The notes: generated from the sequence alone by a model not told the origin. DNA of 64,000 bases from Bacillus sp. B15-48 (GCF_016879755.1 NZ_WOFU01000002.1:740024-804023); one strand, 5' to 3'. Shown: positions 47,591 to 57,337, numbered from the stretch's first letter. Program-made: numbers and translations.

Positions 47591-48184
47591 AATTCCCCAC
47601 GAGGATACAATTTTCTTCACTTGCTCCGCCGTTTCTTCAATTGTTCCATTATTATCAATTACCTTATCCGCATGTTTCACCTTTTCTTTTAACGGCATTT
47701 GCGAATTAATCCTCGAGCGCGCCTCTTCTACACTAAAATGGTTTCTCTCCATCAGTCTGCGAAGTTGCATTTCCTCGTCAACATAGATGAGCAATATTTT
47801 ATCTACAGAATACTGGTTTTCCCCCTCAATTAATAGTGGGATATCGAGAACAACCACTTTTTCCCCTTTTTGGATTGCCTGTTCTTTCTTCTCCTCCATC
47901 CGTTCCCGGACTGCAGGATGGACGATGGAGTTTAAGACCAAGCGCTTTTCTTCATCATTAAAAATAATGGCTCCAAGCTTTGCGCGGTTAATAACCCCAT
48001 TCTCATCTAAAATATCTTTTCCAAAGTAACGCACTATGTCATTATATGCTTTTTCCCCTTTTTCAACTGCGAGCCGCGATTCAACATCTGCATCGATAAC
48101 GGTAATACCCATTTCCGTTAACATTTGTGAAACAGTGCTTTTGCCACTTGCAATACCTCCAGTAAGTCCTATGATCAATGACAT
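47588..48184 (-). CDS. coaE: Dephospho-CoA kinase
   Basis: Last step of CoA synthesis, phosphorylating the ribose 3'-OH. The 198 residues show the P-loop GGIASGKSTV (9-18), DADV (about 31-35), and the lid region with RRLMERNHFSVEEARSRINSQMP. It follows ytaF and is convergent with nothing; the terminator overlaps its stop. Order polA-mutM-ytaF-coaE is as in B. subtilis (where it was ytaG). Confidence 0.94.
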   Translation of the reverse strand: MSLIIGLTGGIASGKSTVSQMLTEMGITVIDADVESRLAVEKGEKAYNDIVRYFGKDILDENGVINRAKLGAIIFNDEEKRLVLNSIVHPAVRERMEEKKEQAIQKGEKVVVLDIPLLIEGENQYSVDKILLIYVDEEMQLRRLMERNHFSVEEARSRINSQMPLKEKVKHADKVIDNNGTIEETAEQVKKIVSSWGI

Positions 48185-48206
48185 ATCACTCTATTCCTTT
48201 CTAGCA

Positions 48207-48869
48207 TTAAAGCTTGATAATTCCAACAATAATTAATAAAAGACCCGGAATAAAACTGAGCTTTTGTACCCAATTATATCCTGATAAAAAAACTCCAGCT
48301 TTCATACCGCCATAAACAAACATTGAACTCATTAACGCCGCTGCTAAGGCTAGGGAAATCGGTGAAAATCCGAGCATTGCCGCCCCAATACCAGCACCAA
48401 ATGCATCAAGAGAAAGCGCAATCCCTAACATAAGTGCTTCTATTCCAGTAATTGTTCCTGAACGGTCAAAATCAGCTGACATTGGCTTTTTCAAAATATT
48501 AATGGCAATCCCTAGTGATTGAATTTCCAAATTAAATAAAGTTTTCTCTATTTCCACCTTTTGCTCAGTTTTCTCTTTTTCATCCTTTTGCTCAGTTTTC
48601 TCAGGTCGAAAAAATTGATATAAGATCCAAGCACCGAGAAGAATTAGGATAAAACCACCAATCTTTTCAGCAATCGTCGGTGGTAAAACAGTAACCAGAA
48701 ATTCACCGATTGTCATTGCTAAAATTAAGACAACTGCAGAACACATCGCAATAATGAAAATCGATTTGAATGGGATCTTGACATTCCTCAATCCGTAAGT
48801 AAATCCGACACTAAAACTGTCAAGACTGACAGCGAAAGCAAGTAATAGCAGTGAGAAAGTTTGAACCAT
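48207..48869 (-). CDS. ytaF: Sporulation membrane protein YtaF (MntP-like)
   Basis: A 220-residue integral membrane protein of the MntP/LysE-like cation exporter superfamily; in B. subtilis it is a sporulation-linked protein. Six hydrophobic segments are seen, three before and three after a charged cytosolic loop (about 94-120) with the KTEQKDEKEKTEQKVEIEK run. Conserved acidic residues lie in AVSLDSFSVG and LSLDAFGAG, the MntP signature. Start MVQTFS has AGGAGGG upstream; in-frame ATG seven codons earlier overlaps that RBS. Confidence 0.86.
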   Translation of the reverse strand: MVQTFSLLLLAFAVSLDSFSVGFTYGLRNVKIPFKSIFIIAMCSAVVLILAMTIGEFLVTVLPPTIAEKIGGFILILLGAWILYQFFRPEKTEQKDEKEKTEQKVEIEKTLFNLEIQSLGIAINILKKPMSADFDRSGTITGIEALMLGIALSLDAFGAGIGAAMLGFSPISLALAAALMSSMFVYGGMKAGVFLSGYNWVQKLSFIPGLLLIIVGIIKL

Positions 48870-49014
48870 GGTAGAGCTCCCTCCTGTCAATCGCTAAGAT
48901 ATTATATGGTGGAAGCCATTCCATGGTTAAAGTAAAATAAACACCAAAAAATGACATACTGATAAAAAACTGAGATATAGAGGCTAGATGCTTAAAAAAT
49001 ATTCCCCAACCATT

Positions 49015-49839
49015 TTATTTCTGACATTTTGGACAATAATGAGTTCCACGACCCCCTACTACAATCTTTTCAATTTCTGTCCCACAACATTTGCAAGGTT
49101 CTTGATTACGGGCATAAACATTTAGATCTAGCTGGAACATTCCAATTTGTCCTTGAGAATTAACATAAGAGCGGATGGTACTGCCACCTTTTTCAACTGC
49201 CTCCGACAACGTTTTAATAATTTCTGAATGCAGTCGGGAAAGCTCATCGTCCGTTAAAGAGGGTGCCGGGCGTTCCGGATGGATCTGAGCGCGAAAAAGA
49301 GCTTCATCTACATAAATATTTCCTAAACCAACTAAAACTTTTTGATCCAACAATGTAGGCTTAATTTTCCGAGTTGTTTTTCTTAATTTCTCTTTTAACC
49401 CCTCTAGTGTAAATGTTTCAGAAAACGGCTCAGGTCCTAGTCCCACTAGTGGTTGCTCATAAAGTTCATCCCCCTTTTTATAAAGATGGTACGTTCCGAA
49501 TTTCCGTACATCTTTATACCGAAGCTCACTATCATCCGTAAAGTGGAAGATGACATGTGTATGTTTTTCTACCGGTTCAACCTTTTGAAAGACGCCATAT
49601 TTCCCTTCCATACGGAGATGTGAAACAAGTGCATAATCATCCGTATAAAATAGTAAGAACTTTCCTCTCCTTCCGATACTTAAAATCGTTTGATCACGAA
49701 GGGCATCTGAAAATTGTTCTACTTCCTCTGGTTTCTTAACCATTTTCGGCCAGAAGATGGAAACTTCCTTTATTTTCTTCCCAATAATAAGCGCCTCTAG
49801 CGTTTTTCGAACCGTTTCTACCTCGGGTAATTCTGGCAA
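49015..49839 (-). CDS. mutM: Formamidopyrimidine-DNA glycosylase
   Basis: Removes 8-oxoguanine and formamidopyrimidines and nicks at the site. The 274 residues begin MPELPEVETV, so after Met removal Pro1 and Glu2 are the catalytic pair; Lys in GKFLLF and the helix-2-turn-helix LGNIYVDEALFRAQIHP follow. A C-terminal zinc finger (CKCCG...HYCPKCQ) is intact. It lies 12 bases after polA, co-transcribed with it. Confidence 0.96.
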   Translation of the reverse strand: MPELPEVETVRKTLEALIIGKKIKEVSIFWPKMVKKPEEVEQFSDALRDQTILSIGRRGKFLLFYTDDYALVSHLRMEGKYGVFQKVEPVEKHTHVIFHFTDDSELRYKDVRKFGTYHLYKKGDELYEQPLVGLGPEPFSETFTLEGLKEKLRKTTRKIKPTLLDQKVLVGLGNIYVDEALFRAQIHPERPAPSLTDDELSRLHSEIIKTLSEAVEKGGSTIRSYVNSQGQIGMFQLDLNVYARNQEPCKCCGTEIEKIVVGGRGTHYCPKCQK

Positions 49840-49851
49840 ATCTTTCTCCTC

Positions 49852-52482
49852 CTATTTTGCGTCAAACCAAGTTGGACCATATGCATAATCGACTTTTAGC
49901 GGGACATCTAATTGCAACGCATGTTCCATCACATCTGGTACGATTTTCTTTAAAGCTTCAATTTCTTCTTCTGGTGCCTCAAAAATCAATTCATCATGAA
50001 CCTGAAGCAATAATCTCGCTTTTAAGTTTTCTTTTTCAATACGCATAGCCATTTCAATCATTGCCTTTTTAATTATATCTGCAGCCGTTCCTTGAATAGG
50101 TGTATTCATAGCTGTTCGTTCAGCAAAACTGCGAACATTGAAATTCCGACTAGTAATTTCAGGTAAATAGCGTCTTCGATGAAGCAAAGTTGTCACATAC
50201 CCTTTTTCTTTTGCATCACGAACAACATCCTCCATATAGTCTTTAACACCAGGATAGCTTTTTAAGTACCGTTCAATAAATTGTCCGGCCTCTTTTCTTG
50301 TAATCCCAAGGCTCTGAGATAAACCATAATCACTAATTCCGTAGACAATCCCGAAATTAACCGCTTTTGCATGACGCCGCATATTGTCCGTGACTTCATC
50401 TGCCTCGACATGGAAGACCTCCATCGCAGTCTGAGTATGGATATCAAGCCCCTCTTGGAAAGCCTGAATCAACTTTTCATCACCAGCAATATGAGCGAGC
50501 ACTCTTAATTCAATTTGTGAGTAGTCAGCTGCAAAAATCACCCAACTTTTTTCAGAGGCAACAAAGGCTTGACGGATTTTCCTCCCTTCTTCCATCCGAA
50601 TCGGGATATTCTGTAAGTTTGGATCCGTTGAGCTTAAACGCCCTGTCTGTGTCAAAGCCTGATTAAAACGGGTATGAACCTTATTCGTTTGTGAGTTAAC
50701 AACTTTTTGTAAACCCTCAATATAGGTCGATTGCAGCTTACCAAGCTGGCGATAATTTAAAATCTCACGAATAATTTCATGTTTCGGCGCTAATTGTTCA
50801 AGTACATCTGCACTTGTTGAATAACCCGTCTTTGTTTTTTTCAATGGCGGCAACCCTAATTTTTCAAATAAAATGACACCTAGCTGTTTCGGAGAATTAA
50901 TATTAAATGCTTCCCCCGCATAAAAATAGATTTTCTTTTCGATTTCATCTAGCTGCTCACTAATTTCCTGTCCCATGTTTTTAAGCCTGTCAACATCAAG
51001 CTTAACTCCTAGAAATTCCATATCTGCGAGCACGAGGGAAAGCGGCATTTCTAGCTCACTAAATAAATCATATTGCTCATTTTTAATTAGCTCATCTGTA
51101 AGCCGATCCTTTATATCAGAAATCGCTAGTGCTTTACGAGCAAGGTGCTCAGCAAGTTTGGTTTCTTCCGGAACACTCCGCTTCACACCTTTTCCGTAAA
51201 CCACCTCATCCAGTTCAAGATTGTGAAAACCGTGTAATCTTGCAACTTCAGGTAGATTATCAGCAGAATCAGATGGATTAATAATATATGAAGCAAGGAA
51301 GACATCGAAATCTATCCCTTGTAGATAGATCCCATGATGCCTTAGCGAAACTACAGACCGTTTAGCATCAAATACCGTCTTTTTCATCGTTTCATCTTCG
51401 GCCCATCTTTTAAAAGCATCTGATTGAATTGCCAAGCTAACCGGAAAATAAAATATCCCTTTTTCATTTGCTACTGAGAAACCAATAATATCAGCATAGT
51501 GATAGTTATCCTCTAAAATTTCAACATATACGTTATTTTCTTCGGCAAATATATCGTCCGTCACCTCAGTTAGCATCGTATGCTCTATTTCCGCTAAATC
51601 GGCAGGATCATCTGTTTTCAAACCATCCATTTTTTCAAGAAGCGATTGGAATCCAAGTTCCTTAAAGATTTTCGCAAGCTTTTCTGCTTCATATCCTTCA
51701 TATTCCAGTTCAGTGAGCACTACTTCAACTGGAGCTTCCTTCGTAATCGTAGCTAAATTTTTGCTCATCATTGCCTGGTCTTTAAATTCATGCAGCTTTT
51801 CTTGTAGCTTTTTGCCACTCACTGAGTCAATCGATTGCAGTAAATTCTCTACTGTCCCAAATTCTTTTAAAAGTTTAATCGCTGTTTTCTCACCTACCCC
51901 TGGCACACCAGGGATATTATCAGACGCATCGCCCATTAATCCTTTCATATCAACGATTTGTTCCGGAGTTAGACCATATTTTTCGTTAATATGTTCGGGA
52001 GTGTACTGTTCAATTTCGGTAATTCCTTTTTTTGTTATATTTATCGTTATTTTTTCTGTGCTTAGCTGCGTTAAGTCTTTATCACCAGAAATCACTTTTA
52101 CTTCAAAACCTGCTTGCTCTGCTTTCGTAGCAAGAGTTCCGATGATATCATCAGCTTCATAATTCTCAAGCTCATATTGTGGAATTCCGTATGCTTTTAA
52201 CAATTCACGGATAAACGGGAATTGTTCAGATAATTCCGGTGGGGTCTTTTGTCTGCCACCCTTATATTCTGTATAGGTTGCATGTCTGAAAGTTGTTTTC
52301 CCAGCATCAAAAGCAACCAAAATATGCGTCGGATTTTCATCTTCAAGAATCCTCATTAGCATCATCGTAAAGCCATATACTGCATTCGTATGTACACCTT
52401 TATCATTATTAAGTAACGGCAACGCAAAAAAAGCACGATAGGCAATACTATTGCCATCAATTAAAACGAGTTTATTTGCCAT
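49852..52482 (-). CDS. polA: DNA polymerase I
   Basis: Okazaki-fragment maturation and repair synthesis. The 876 residues have the 5' nuclease (about 1-290, VLIDGNSIAYRAFFALP, DDIIGTLATKAE), a 3'-5' exonuclease-like fold that appears degenerate as usual in bacilli, and the family A polymerase with motif A DYSQIELRVLAH, motif B RRHAKAVNFGIVYG and motif C VHDELIFEA. GGAGG precedes the ATG. First of polA-mutM-ytaF-coaE. A structured intergenic repeat and hflC lie upstream, unlike the B. subtilis phoR-polA junction. Confidence 0.97.
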   Translation of the reverse strand: MANKLVLIDGNSIAYRAFFALPLLNNDKGVHTNAVYGFTMMLMRILEDENPTHILVAFDAGKTTFRHATYTEYKGGRQKTPPELSEQFPFIRELLKAYGIPQYELENYEADDIIGTLATKAEQAGFEVKVISGDKDLTQLSTEKITINITKKGITEIEQYTPEHINEKYGLTPEQIVDMKGLMGDASDNIPGVPGVGEKTAIKLLKEFGTVENLLQSIDSVSGKKLQEKLHEFKDQAMMSKNLATITKEAPVEVVLTELEYEGYEAEKLAKIFKELGFQSLLEKMDGLKTDDPADLAEIEHTMLTEVTDDIFAEENNVYVEILEDNYHYADIIGFSVANEKGIFYFPVSLAIQSDAFKRWAEDETMKKTVFDAKRSVVSLRHHGIYLQGIDFDVFLASYIINPSDSADNLPEVARLHGFHNLELDEVVYGKGVKRSVPEETKLAEHLARKALAISDIKDRLTDELIKNEQYDLFSELEMPLSLVLADMEFLGVKLDVDRLKNMGQEISEQLDEIEKKIYFYAGEAFNINSPKQLGVILFEKLGLPPLKKTKTGYSTSADVLEQLAPKHEIIREILNYRQLGKLQSTYIEGLQKVVNSQTNKVHTRFNQALTQTGRLSSTDPNLQNIPIRMEEGRKIRQAFVASEKSWVIFAADYSQIELRVLAHIAGDEKLIQAFQEGLDIHTQTAMEVFHVEADEVTDNMRRHAKAVNFGIVYGISDYGLSQSLGITRKEAGQFIERYLKSYPGVKDYMEDVVRDAKEKGYVTTLLHRRRYLPEITSRNFNVRSFAERTAMNTPIQGTAADIIKKAMIEMAMRIEKENLKARLLLQVHDELIFEAPEEEIEALKKIVPDVMEHALQLDVPLKVDYAYGPTWFDAK

Positions 52483-52502
52483 AATATACCTCCTTTATTA
52501 AG

Positions 52503-52622
52503 AAAAGCGCAAGCGCCTTGCTCAGGGGCGACAAGCATAAGGCAAGCCGACGAGAAGGTTGCTCTTTAACCTTCACGGCGGATTGACTTATGACCTCGAG
52601 CCCCTAGGCGCTGGAGCTAGAC
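52503..52622. repeat. Structured Bacillaceae-type intergenic repeat (about 120 bp)
   Basis: Begins AAAAGCGCAAGCGCCTTG and ends GGCGCTGGAGCTAGACA. Nested complementary pairs occur: AGCGCC/GGCGCT (52512-52517, 52607-52612), GGGGC/GCCCC, CATAAG/CTTATG, CCG/CGG and AAGGTT/AACCTT, together one long imperfect hairpin. The end sequences match a family I recall as widespread between genes in Bacillaceae genomes. Not coding. Confidence 0.75.
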
Positions 52623-52659
52623 AGTTCTAACTTTTGAAATTTATACTTTTTTTCTAGTC

Positions 52660-52730
52660 AAAAAAGACCGTTCATTTTTCTTCCTTATTCTATCATGAGC
52701 AAGAAAAGAAAGAAAAACAACGGTCTTATA
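52660..52730 (-). terminator. Long-stem terminator after hflC
   Basis: AAGACCGTT and AACGGTCTT (52664-52672, 52719-52727), extended by TTTTCTT/AAGAAAA pairs, followed by TTTTTTGAC on the minus strand. Confidence 0.8.
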
Positions 52731-52748
52731 CTACCGAACCCATCCGGT

Positions 52749-53684
52749 TTATTGGGTATAGCCCATGAGCAAACGAGCATATGGTGAATCAGAAGGCAGA
52801 ATAATCACAGTATCATCGCCAATTGTCTGTTTATATGATTCTAGCGTTCTGTATAGGGAGTAAAATCCCGGATCCTTCGAGAATGCATCATTATATATCT
52901 TGGCAGCTTCCGATTCTCCTTCACTTCGAATCTGCTCTGCTTCAGCTTTTGCCTTAGAAAGCATCTCATTTACTTCACGATCTGTTTGTGCCTCAATCCG
53001 ATTTTTATCAGCGTCTCCTCGAGACAGATATTCCTGTGCGGTTGAATGACGTTCTGAAATCATCCGAATATAAACAGAATTCTCATTTTCCTCTGGGAGA
53101 TCCGTTCGTTTGATTCGTACATCGGTTACACTTATCCCGTAATTATCATTAGCTAGTAATTCATTTACTCTATCAGTAATCCGATCATTTAAAGAACCTC
53201 GCGAAGACTTTTCGTCATTAATGATTTCATCATAATCTAATTGTCCCAATTCTGTTCGGGTTACAGAATAAATAAATTCCTCCATGCGGGCTTCCGCCGC
53301 TTCAAGTGTTCTAGCATTCGCAATCATATCTCTAGGGCTATCAATCTTCCAAATTGAATAATTATCAATTAAAATCCGTTTTTTATCCCTCGTATTTATC
53401 TCTGCTTGGGAAACATCATAAATCATTTGGTATTTAGGAAGAGTAGTGACGCTCTGTATAAATGGAATTTTATAAGATAACCCCGGTTCACTTTCAATTC
53501 GAACTACTTCACCGAATTGACGCACAACCTTATATTCACCTTCCCTGACGACAAAGAGATTCGAGAGAATAAAGATTAAAACTAACAGAAGCAGAACTAG
53601 AAAGAGGCCAAATTTCGTGTATTTATTCCAAGAAAAGTTCGCTTTTACCCGTTCATTCATATCGATAATTTTATCATCAGCCAT
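52749..53684 (-). CDS. hflC: HflC, SPFH-domain protease modulator
   Basis: Membrane protein that in enterobacteria forms a complex with HflK around FtsH. The 311 residues have a single N-terminal membrane span (about 23-48, FGLFLVLLLLVLIFILSNLF), then an SPFH/band-7 domain starting VREGEYKVVRQFGEVVRI, and a C-terminal coiled coil with DADKNRIEAQTDREVNEM and SKAKAEAEQIRSEGE. The start overlaps the hflK stop by one base. Not at this locus in B. subtilis as I recall. Confidence 0.92.
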   Translation of the reverse strand: MADDKIIDMNERVKANFSWNKYTKFGLFLVLLLLVLIFILSNLFVVREGEYKVVRQFGEVVRIESEPGLSYKIPFIQSVTTLPKYQMIYDVSQAEINTRDKKRILIDNYSIWKIDSPRDMIANARTLEAAEARMEEFIYSVTRTELGQLDYDEIINDEKSSRGSLNDRITDRVNELLANDNYGISVTDVRIKRTDLPEENENSVYIRMISERHSTAQEYLSRGDADKNRIEAQTDREVNEMLSKAKAEAEQIRSEGESEAAKIYNDAFSKDPGFYSLYRTLESYKQTIGDDTVIILPSDSPYARLLMGYTQ

Positions 53685-54640
53685 TATCCTTCACTCCCTT
53701 CGGCATTAGGCTTTGGTTGCCCCGATTCAAGCGGTCTAATTGGAAAATACTTGAGCGTATTCCCGTCATCATTCATTATATAAATTTCAGAATTTGGCAA
53801 TACTTGTTCCAGCGTCTCGATCACGAGACGTTGTCTTGTAATTTCAGGGTTTCCTGCGTACTCATTGTGAAGAGCGTTAAAGACCGCTACATCACCAATT
53901 GCTCGTTGAATTCGCGCTTCTTTATCCCCCTCTGCCCTAGAAATGAGAGCATCTCGTTCCCCTTCTGCTTCATTTATCTTTTGGTTCCGATATTTATCTG
54001 CTTCATTTCTTTTTGTATTCATCGTTTCCCTTGCATCTGTTACATCCGTAAATGCTTTACGGACATCTTCATTCGGAAGTTCGACATCCTGAAGTTTTAC
54101 AGCCAAAATAGAGATTCCAATATCATATTCTTCTATAAGGTCTGTTAACAGCTCATGAACTTCCCCTTCAATTTCCGCTTTTCCAGATGTAAGGGCATCA
54201 TCAATCCTTGAACTTCCGATAATACTTCTTAGTGATGCTGATGTTGCATCATAAAGAATTTCTTCGGGATAAGCAGCATTAAACAAATATTTTTCAGGGT
54301 TGGTAATTCTCCATTGAACAACAAGATCAGCTAAGACGATATTTTCATCTCCTGTGATCATTTTCGTTTCAGCAGGAAACCCTTTAATCTCTCCATCTTT
54401 TTGCTCATAACCAAACTCGAGACTAAAGGTTTCCTTTGAAAGCTTTTTAACATCTTGAATCGGCCACGGCATTTTGAAGTTTAAACCCGGCTCACTAATT
54501 CCTTCCTCTACTTTTCCAAACGTTATAATCACAGCTTGTTCAGATTCATCTACTGTATACCAGCTTGTTAAAGCAACAAGAATTAGCAGGCCGGCAAGAA
54601 AAACAGAACCTATTATGACATACAATTTCCGTAAGTTCAC
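53684..54640 (-). CDS. hflK: HflK, SPFH-domain protease modulator
   Basis: Partner of HflC. The 318 residues start at GTG with GAGGGGGAG upstream. They show an N-terminal span (about 7-28), the SPFH domain with ESEQAVIITFGKVEEGISEP and VQWRITNPEKYLFNA, then a coiled-coil region (about 205-260, NEADKYRNQKINEAEGERDAL) and ALHNEYAGNPEITRQRLVIE. The pair sits between phoR and polA, tightly coupled to each other, with their own terminator. Protease target is inferred only from the family. Confidence 0.92.
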   Translation of the reverse strand: MNLRKLYVIIGSVFLAGLLILVALTSWYTVDESEQAVIITFGKVEEGISEPGLNFKMPWPIQDVKKLSKETFSLEFGYEQKDGEIKGFPAETKMITGDENIVLADLVVQWRITNPEKYLFNAAYPEEILYDATSASLRSIIGSSRIDDALTSGKAEIEGEVHELLTDLIEEYDIGISILAVKLQDVELPNEDVRKAFTDVTDARETMNTKRNEADKYRNQKINEAEGERDALISRAEGDKEARIQRAIGDVAVFNALHNEYAGNPEITRQRLVIETLEQVLPNSEIYIMNDDGNTLKYFPIRPLESGQPKPNAEGSEG

Positions 54641-54705
54641 GCATACTCCCCCTCTTTTAGACTATGTCTTTATTACGAGTATCTGCCTAAGAAGTTTCAA
54701 TTTCT

Positions 54706-56475
54706 TTACAGTTTATCATTCATTAATTCTTTTAAAAGTGTGATTTTAAAAGTTGTTCCTTTCCCTACATCACTGGAAACTTGAATGTTCCCTTTATGTG
54801 CCTCGATAATATGTTTCACAATTGCCAAACCCAAACCTGTTCCCCCTGAATTACGGCTTCTTGCTTTATCTACACGATAAAAGCGTTCAAAGATCCTTGA
54901 TATCTCCTCCTTTTCCATTCCAATTCCGGTATCTTTTACAAACAAAATGACTGAATCACTTGTTTCATTTACTTCAACCGAGATCAACCCACCGTTTGGA
55001 GTATAAGTGATTGCATTTGTTAACAGATTAATCATGACCTGTTTTAATTTATCTTGATCTCCAATGATCGTCTCACAATCAGTTGAATGATGTTGAAAAG
55101 CGATCTTTTTCCCATCTGCTCGAGCCTTTAAGATCGTCATCGCTTCAGAAACTAGATCATTCATATTCACTTTTCCTAAATTCAAGCGGTAACCGGTTTG
55201 TTCAATCCTTGATAATTCTAATAAATCTTCTATAAGTATTTTAAGCCGATCGCTTTCTTTTAGAATGATTGTAAGAAATGACTCTAATGCTTTTTTGTCG
55301 TTCATCGCCCCGTCAAGTAACGTTTCTGAAAAGCCCTTTATAGAAGTAATTGGAGTTTTTAATTCGTGCGAAACATTCGCGACAAAGTCTTTCCTAACTT
55401 GTTCCAATTTTTTTAATTCTGTAATCTCGTGGAATACTAGCAACACTCCCTTCCACACATTATTTGTCCCAATAATAGGAACCCCATACACTTCAAAATG
55501 GCGTCGCTCAAAACCTAATAATAAAACCACTTGCTTTTTTGTTTTTTGCTCAGTCATAAAGATTTCTTCAATAAGTGAACTAATCTCTTTATGTTCAACT
55601 ACTTCATGATAGAGCTTATAAAGGTATTGATCAGGGTTCACATTAAAAATTTCCTTATATGGTTTATTAATCAAGTTAATATAGCCATGACCATCAACTA
55701 AAATTAATCCACTTCCCATATTTTCAATTAATGTACTAAGTCGATCTTGTTGCATTTCTTGAGATTTCATTAAATCCTGTAAATTCCGGGCAAGAATATT
55801 TATTGATGCACTGAGCATACCTGTTTCATCAATATGATCTTCATATGTTCTTGCTCGGTAATTTCCCTTTGCTAATTCAATTGCTACATTTGTTGCCGAT
55901 TCAATTGGTTTCGTGTATCTAGAAGTAATTTTTACCACTAACAAAACAATAACAACTAGTGCTAAGCCAAGACTGATGCTAAGAATCCACCAAATATGTT
56001 GATAAGCTTGCTTTAGTTCTCCAACTGTTGTTGCAAAAAATAGATAACCATCGTTTTCTCCATTTAAAGCGATTGACTTCCAATAATATTTAATCCCAAC
56101 GCCAAAAGAATACTCGCCACTATCATCATTTATACTGTCTGCAACTATGTTATGAATGATATTTTTATGTGTATTTTCCGTAGTACCGGAATCTACACCT
56201 GTATCAAACAGAATATTTCCTACTGAATCAACGATTGTAATTCTTGTTTTTAACAATTCGCCAACTTCATTCATTTCTTCTTGATCTATGAAAGCAATTC
56301 CACCATTTTTCTCGATGACTTTGGCGACAATTTGCACTTCATTTTTCAGTCGTTCATTGAAATAGTTTAAATAATTGTTTTTAAAAAGCTGACCAAGAAC
56401 AACTCCTAAACCAAGCAGAACGGTAATAATTAATGTTACCAGAGCGAAAAGCAGTCGTGTTTTATACTTTGTCAT
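54706..56475 (-). CDS. phoR: Phosphate sensor histidine kinase PhoR
   Basis: Phosphorylates PhoP under phosphate limitation. The 589 residues have two membrane spans (about 9-30 and 160-182) flanking a PAS-like extracytoplasmic domain, a HAMP (about 183-235), an internal PAS (about 240-350, LSTLIENMGSGLILVDGHGYI), a HisKA domain with VANVSHELKTPITSIKGF and a C-terminal HATPase with NLLTNAITYTPNG and GTGLGLAIVKHI. Its start overlaps the phoP end by 14 bases. Confidence 0.95.
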   Translation of the reverse strand: MTKYKTRLLFALVTLIITVLLGLGVVLGQLFKNNYLNYFNERLKNEVQIVAKVIEKNGGIAFIDQEEMNEVGELLKTRITIVDSVGNILFDTGVDSGTTENTHKNIIHNIVADSINDDSGEYSFGVGIKYYWKSIALNGENDGYLFFATTVGELKQAYQHIWWILSISLGLALVVIVLLVVKITSRYTKPIESATNVAIELAKGNYRARTYEDHIDETGMLSASINILARNLQDLMKSQEMQQDRLSTLIENMGSGLILVDGHGYINLINKPYKEIFNVNPDQYLYKLYHEVVEHKEISSLIEEIFMTEQKTKKQVVLLLGFERRHFEVYGVPIIGTNNVWKGVLLVFHEITELKKLEQVRKDFVANVSHELKTPITSIKGFSETLLDGAMNDKKALESFLTIILKESDRLKILIEDLLELSRIEQTGYRLNLGKVNMNDLVSEAMTILKARADGKKIAFQHHSTDCETIIGDQDKLKQVMINLLTNAITYTPNGGLISVEVNETSDSVILFVKDTGIGMEKEEISRIFERFYRVDKARSRNSGGTGLGLAIVKHIIEAHKGNIQVSSDVGKGTTFKITLLKELMNDKL

Positions 56476-57187
56476 TCCGTTTCGGTTCCTCGAGTTTATA
56501 TCCTAGTCCACGAATCGTTTTTATGTAGATTGGTTTTTTCGTATTCTGTTCAATTTTTTCTCTTAAATGGCTAATATGTACATCAACAATTCGCGAGTCT
56601 CCAGCGAAGTCATATTTCCAAACTGCACTTAATAGTTGATCTCTCGTTAATACCCTGCCTTTATTTTGAGCGAGGTAAAGGAGCAACTCAAATTCCTTCG
56701 GTGTGAATTCTAGAAGTTGATCCTTAAAATATGCTTCATAATTATCAGGGAGGATTTTCAAATCGCCAATCCGAATTTGCCCATTGCTATTTTCTTCAAT
56801 TGGTTGCGATGACTCTATTTTCAGATGAGAACGACGAAGAATCGCTTTCACCCTTGCTATTACTTCACGTGGACTGAATGGCTTAGTCATGTAATCGTCT
56901 GCTCCTAATTCAAGACCGAGAATTTTATCGAATTCATCATCTTTTGCAGTTAGCATTAAAATTGGAGTCATCATTTTATGCTGCCGTAGTCGTTTACAGA
57001 CCTCAATGCCATCAAGTTTAGGTAACATTAAATCAAGAATGATTAAGTCAGGATTTTCCTGTAATGCTAGCTGTTCACCTAATTCCCCATCCGTTGCCGT
57101 AATCACCTCATAGCCTGACTGTTCTAGATTATATTGCAGCAATGTTACAATCGACTGCTCATCATCGACTACTAATACCTTTTTCAT
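56462..57187 (-). CDS. phoP: Phosphate response regulator PhoP
   Basis: OmpR-type regulator of the Pho regulon. The 241 residues have a receiver domain with phospho-acceptor Asp52 (LIILDLMLPKLDG), acidic DDE at 8-10 and Lys in YMTKPFSPRE, then a winged-helix output domain (about 135-235, LLYLAQNKGRVLTRDQLLSAV). The start is placed at the ATG at 57185-57187 with TTGGAGG upstream; an earlier in-frame ATG lies inside that RBS. Translationally coupled with phoR. Confidence 0.95.
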   Translation of the reverse strand: MKKVLVVDDEQSIVTLLQYNLEQSGYEVITATDGELGEQLALQENPDLIILDLMLPKLDGIEVCKRLRQHKMMTPILMLTAKDDEFDKILGLELGADDYMTKPFSPREVIARVKAILRRSHLKIESSQPIEENSNGQIRIGDLKILPDNYEAYFKDQLLEFTPKEFELLLYLAQNKGRVLTRDQLLSAVWKYDFAGDSRIVDVHISHLREKIEQNTKKPIYIKTIRGLGYKLEEPKRNDKV

Positions 57188-57313
57188 AATATCCTCCAAT
57201 ATATAAAATTATCTATTGTTCAATATCATTATAAACGTTAAATAGGATTTACTTAAAGAAATTTTACTTTATTTGCATAGTTCGTCAAACGACATCATCT
57301 TATTGCAAAAAAA

Positions 57314-57337
57314 AAGATGCATCCAGTGGCATCTAAA
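57314..57337 (-). terminator. Terminator overlapping the MaoC-like gene stop
   Basis: AGATG and CATCT with inner pairs, followed by nine T on the minus strand. Confidence 0.65.

Noticed and set aside
51713-52162. 149-codon plus-strand frame within polA
   Set aside because: Antisense to the 5' nuclease domain of polA; Ser/Cys-rich shadow composition.
53717-54148. 143-codon plus-strand frame within hflK
   Set aside because: Antisense shadow of hflK coding sequence with no RBS or recognisable domain.
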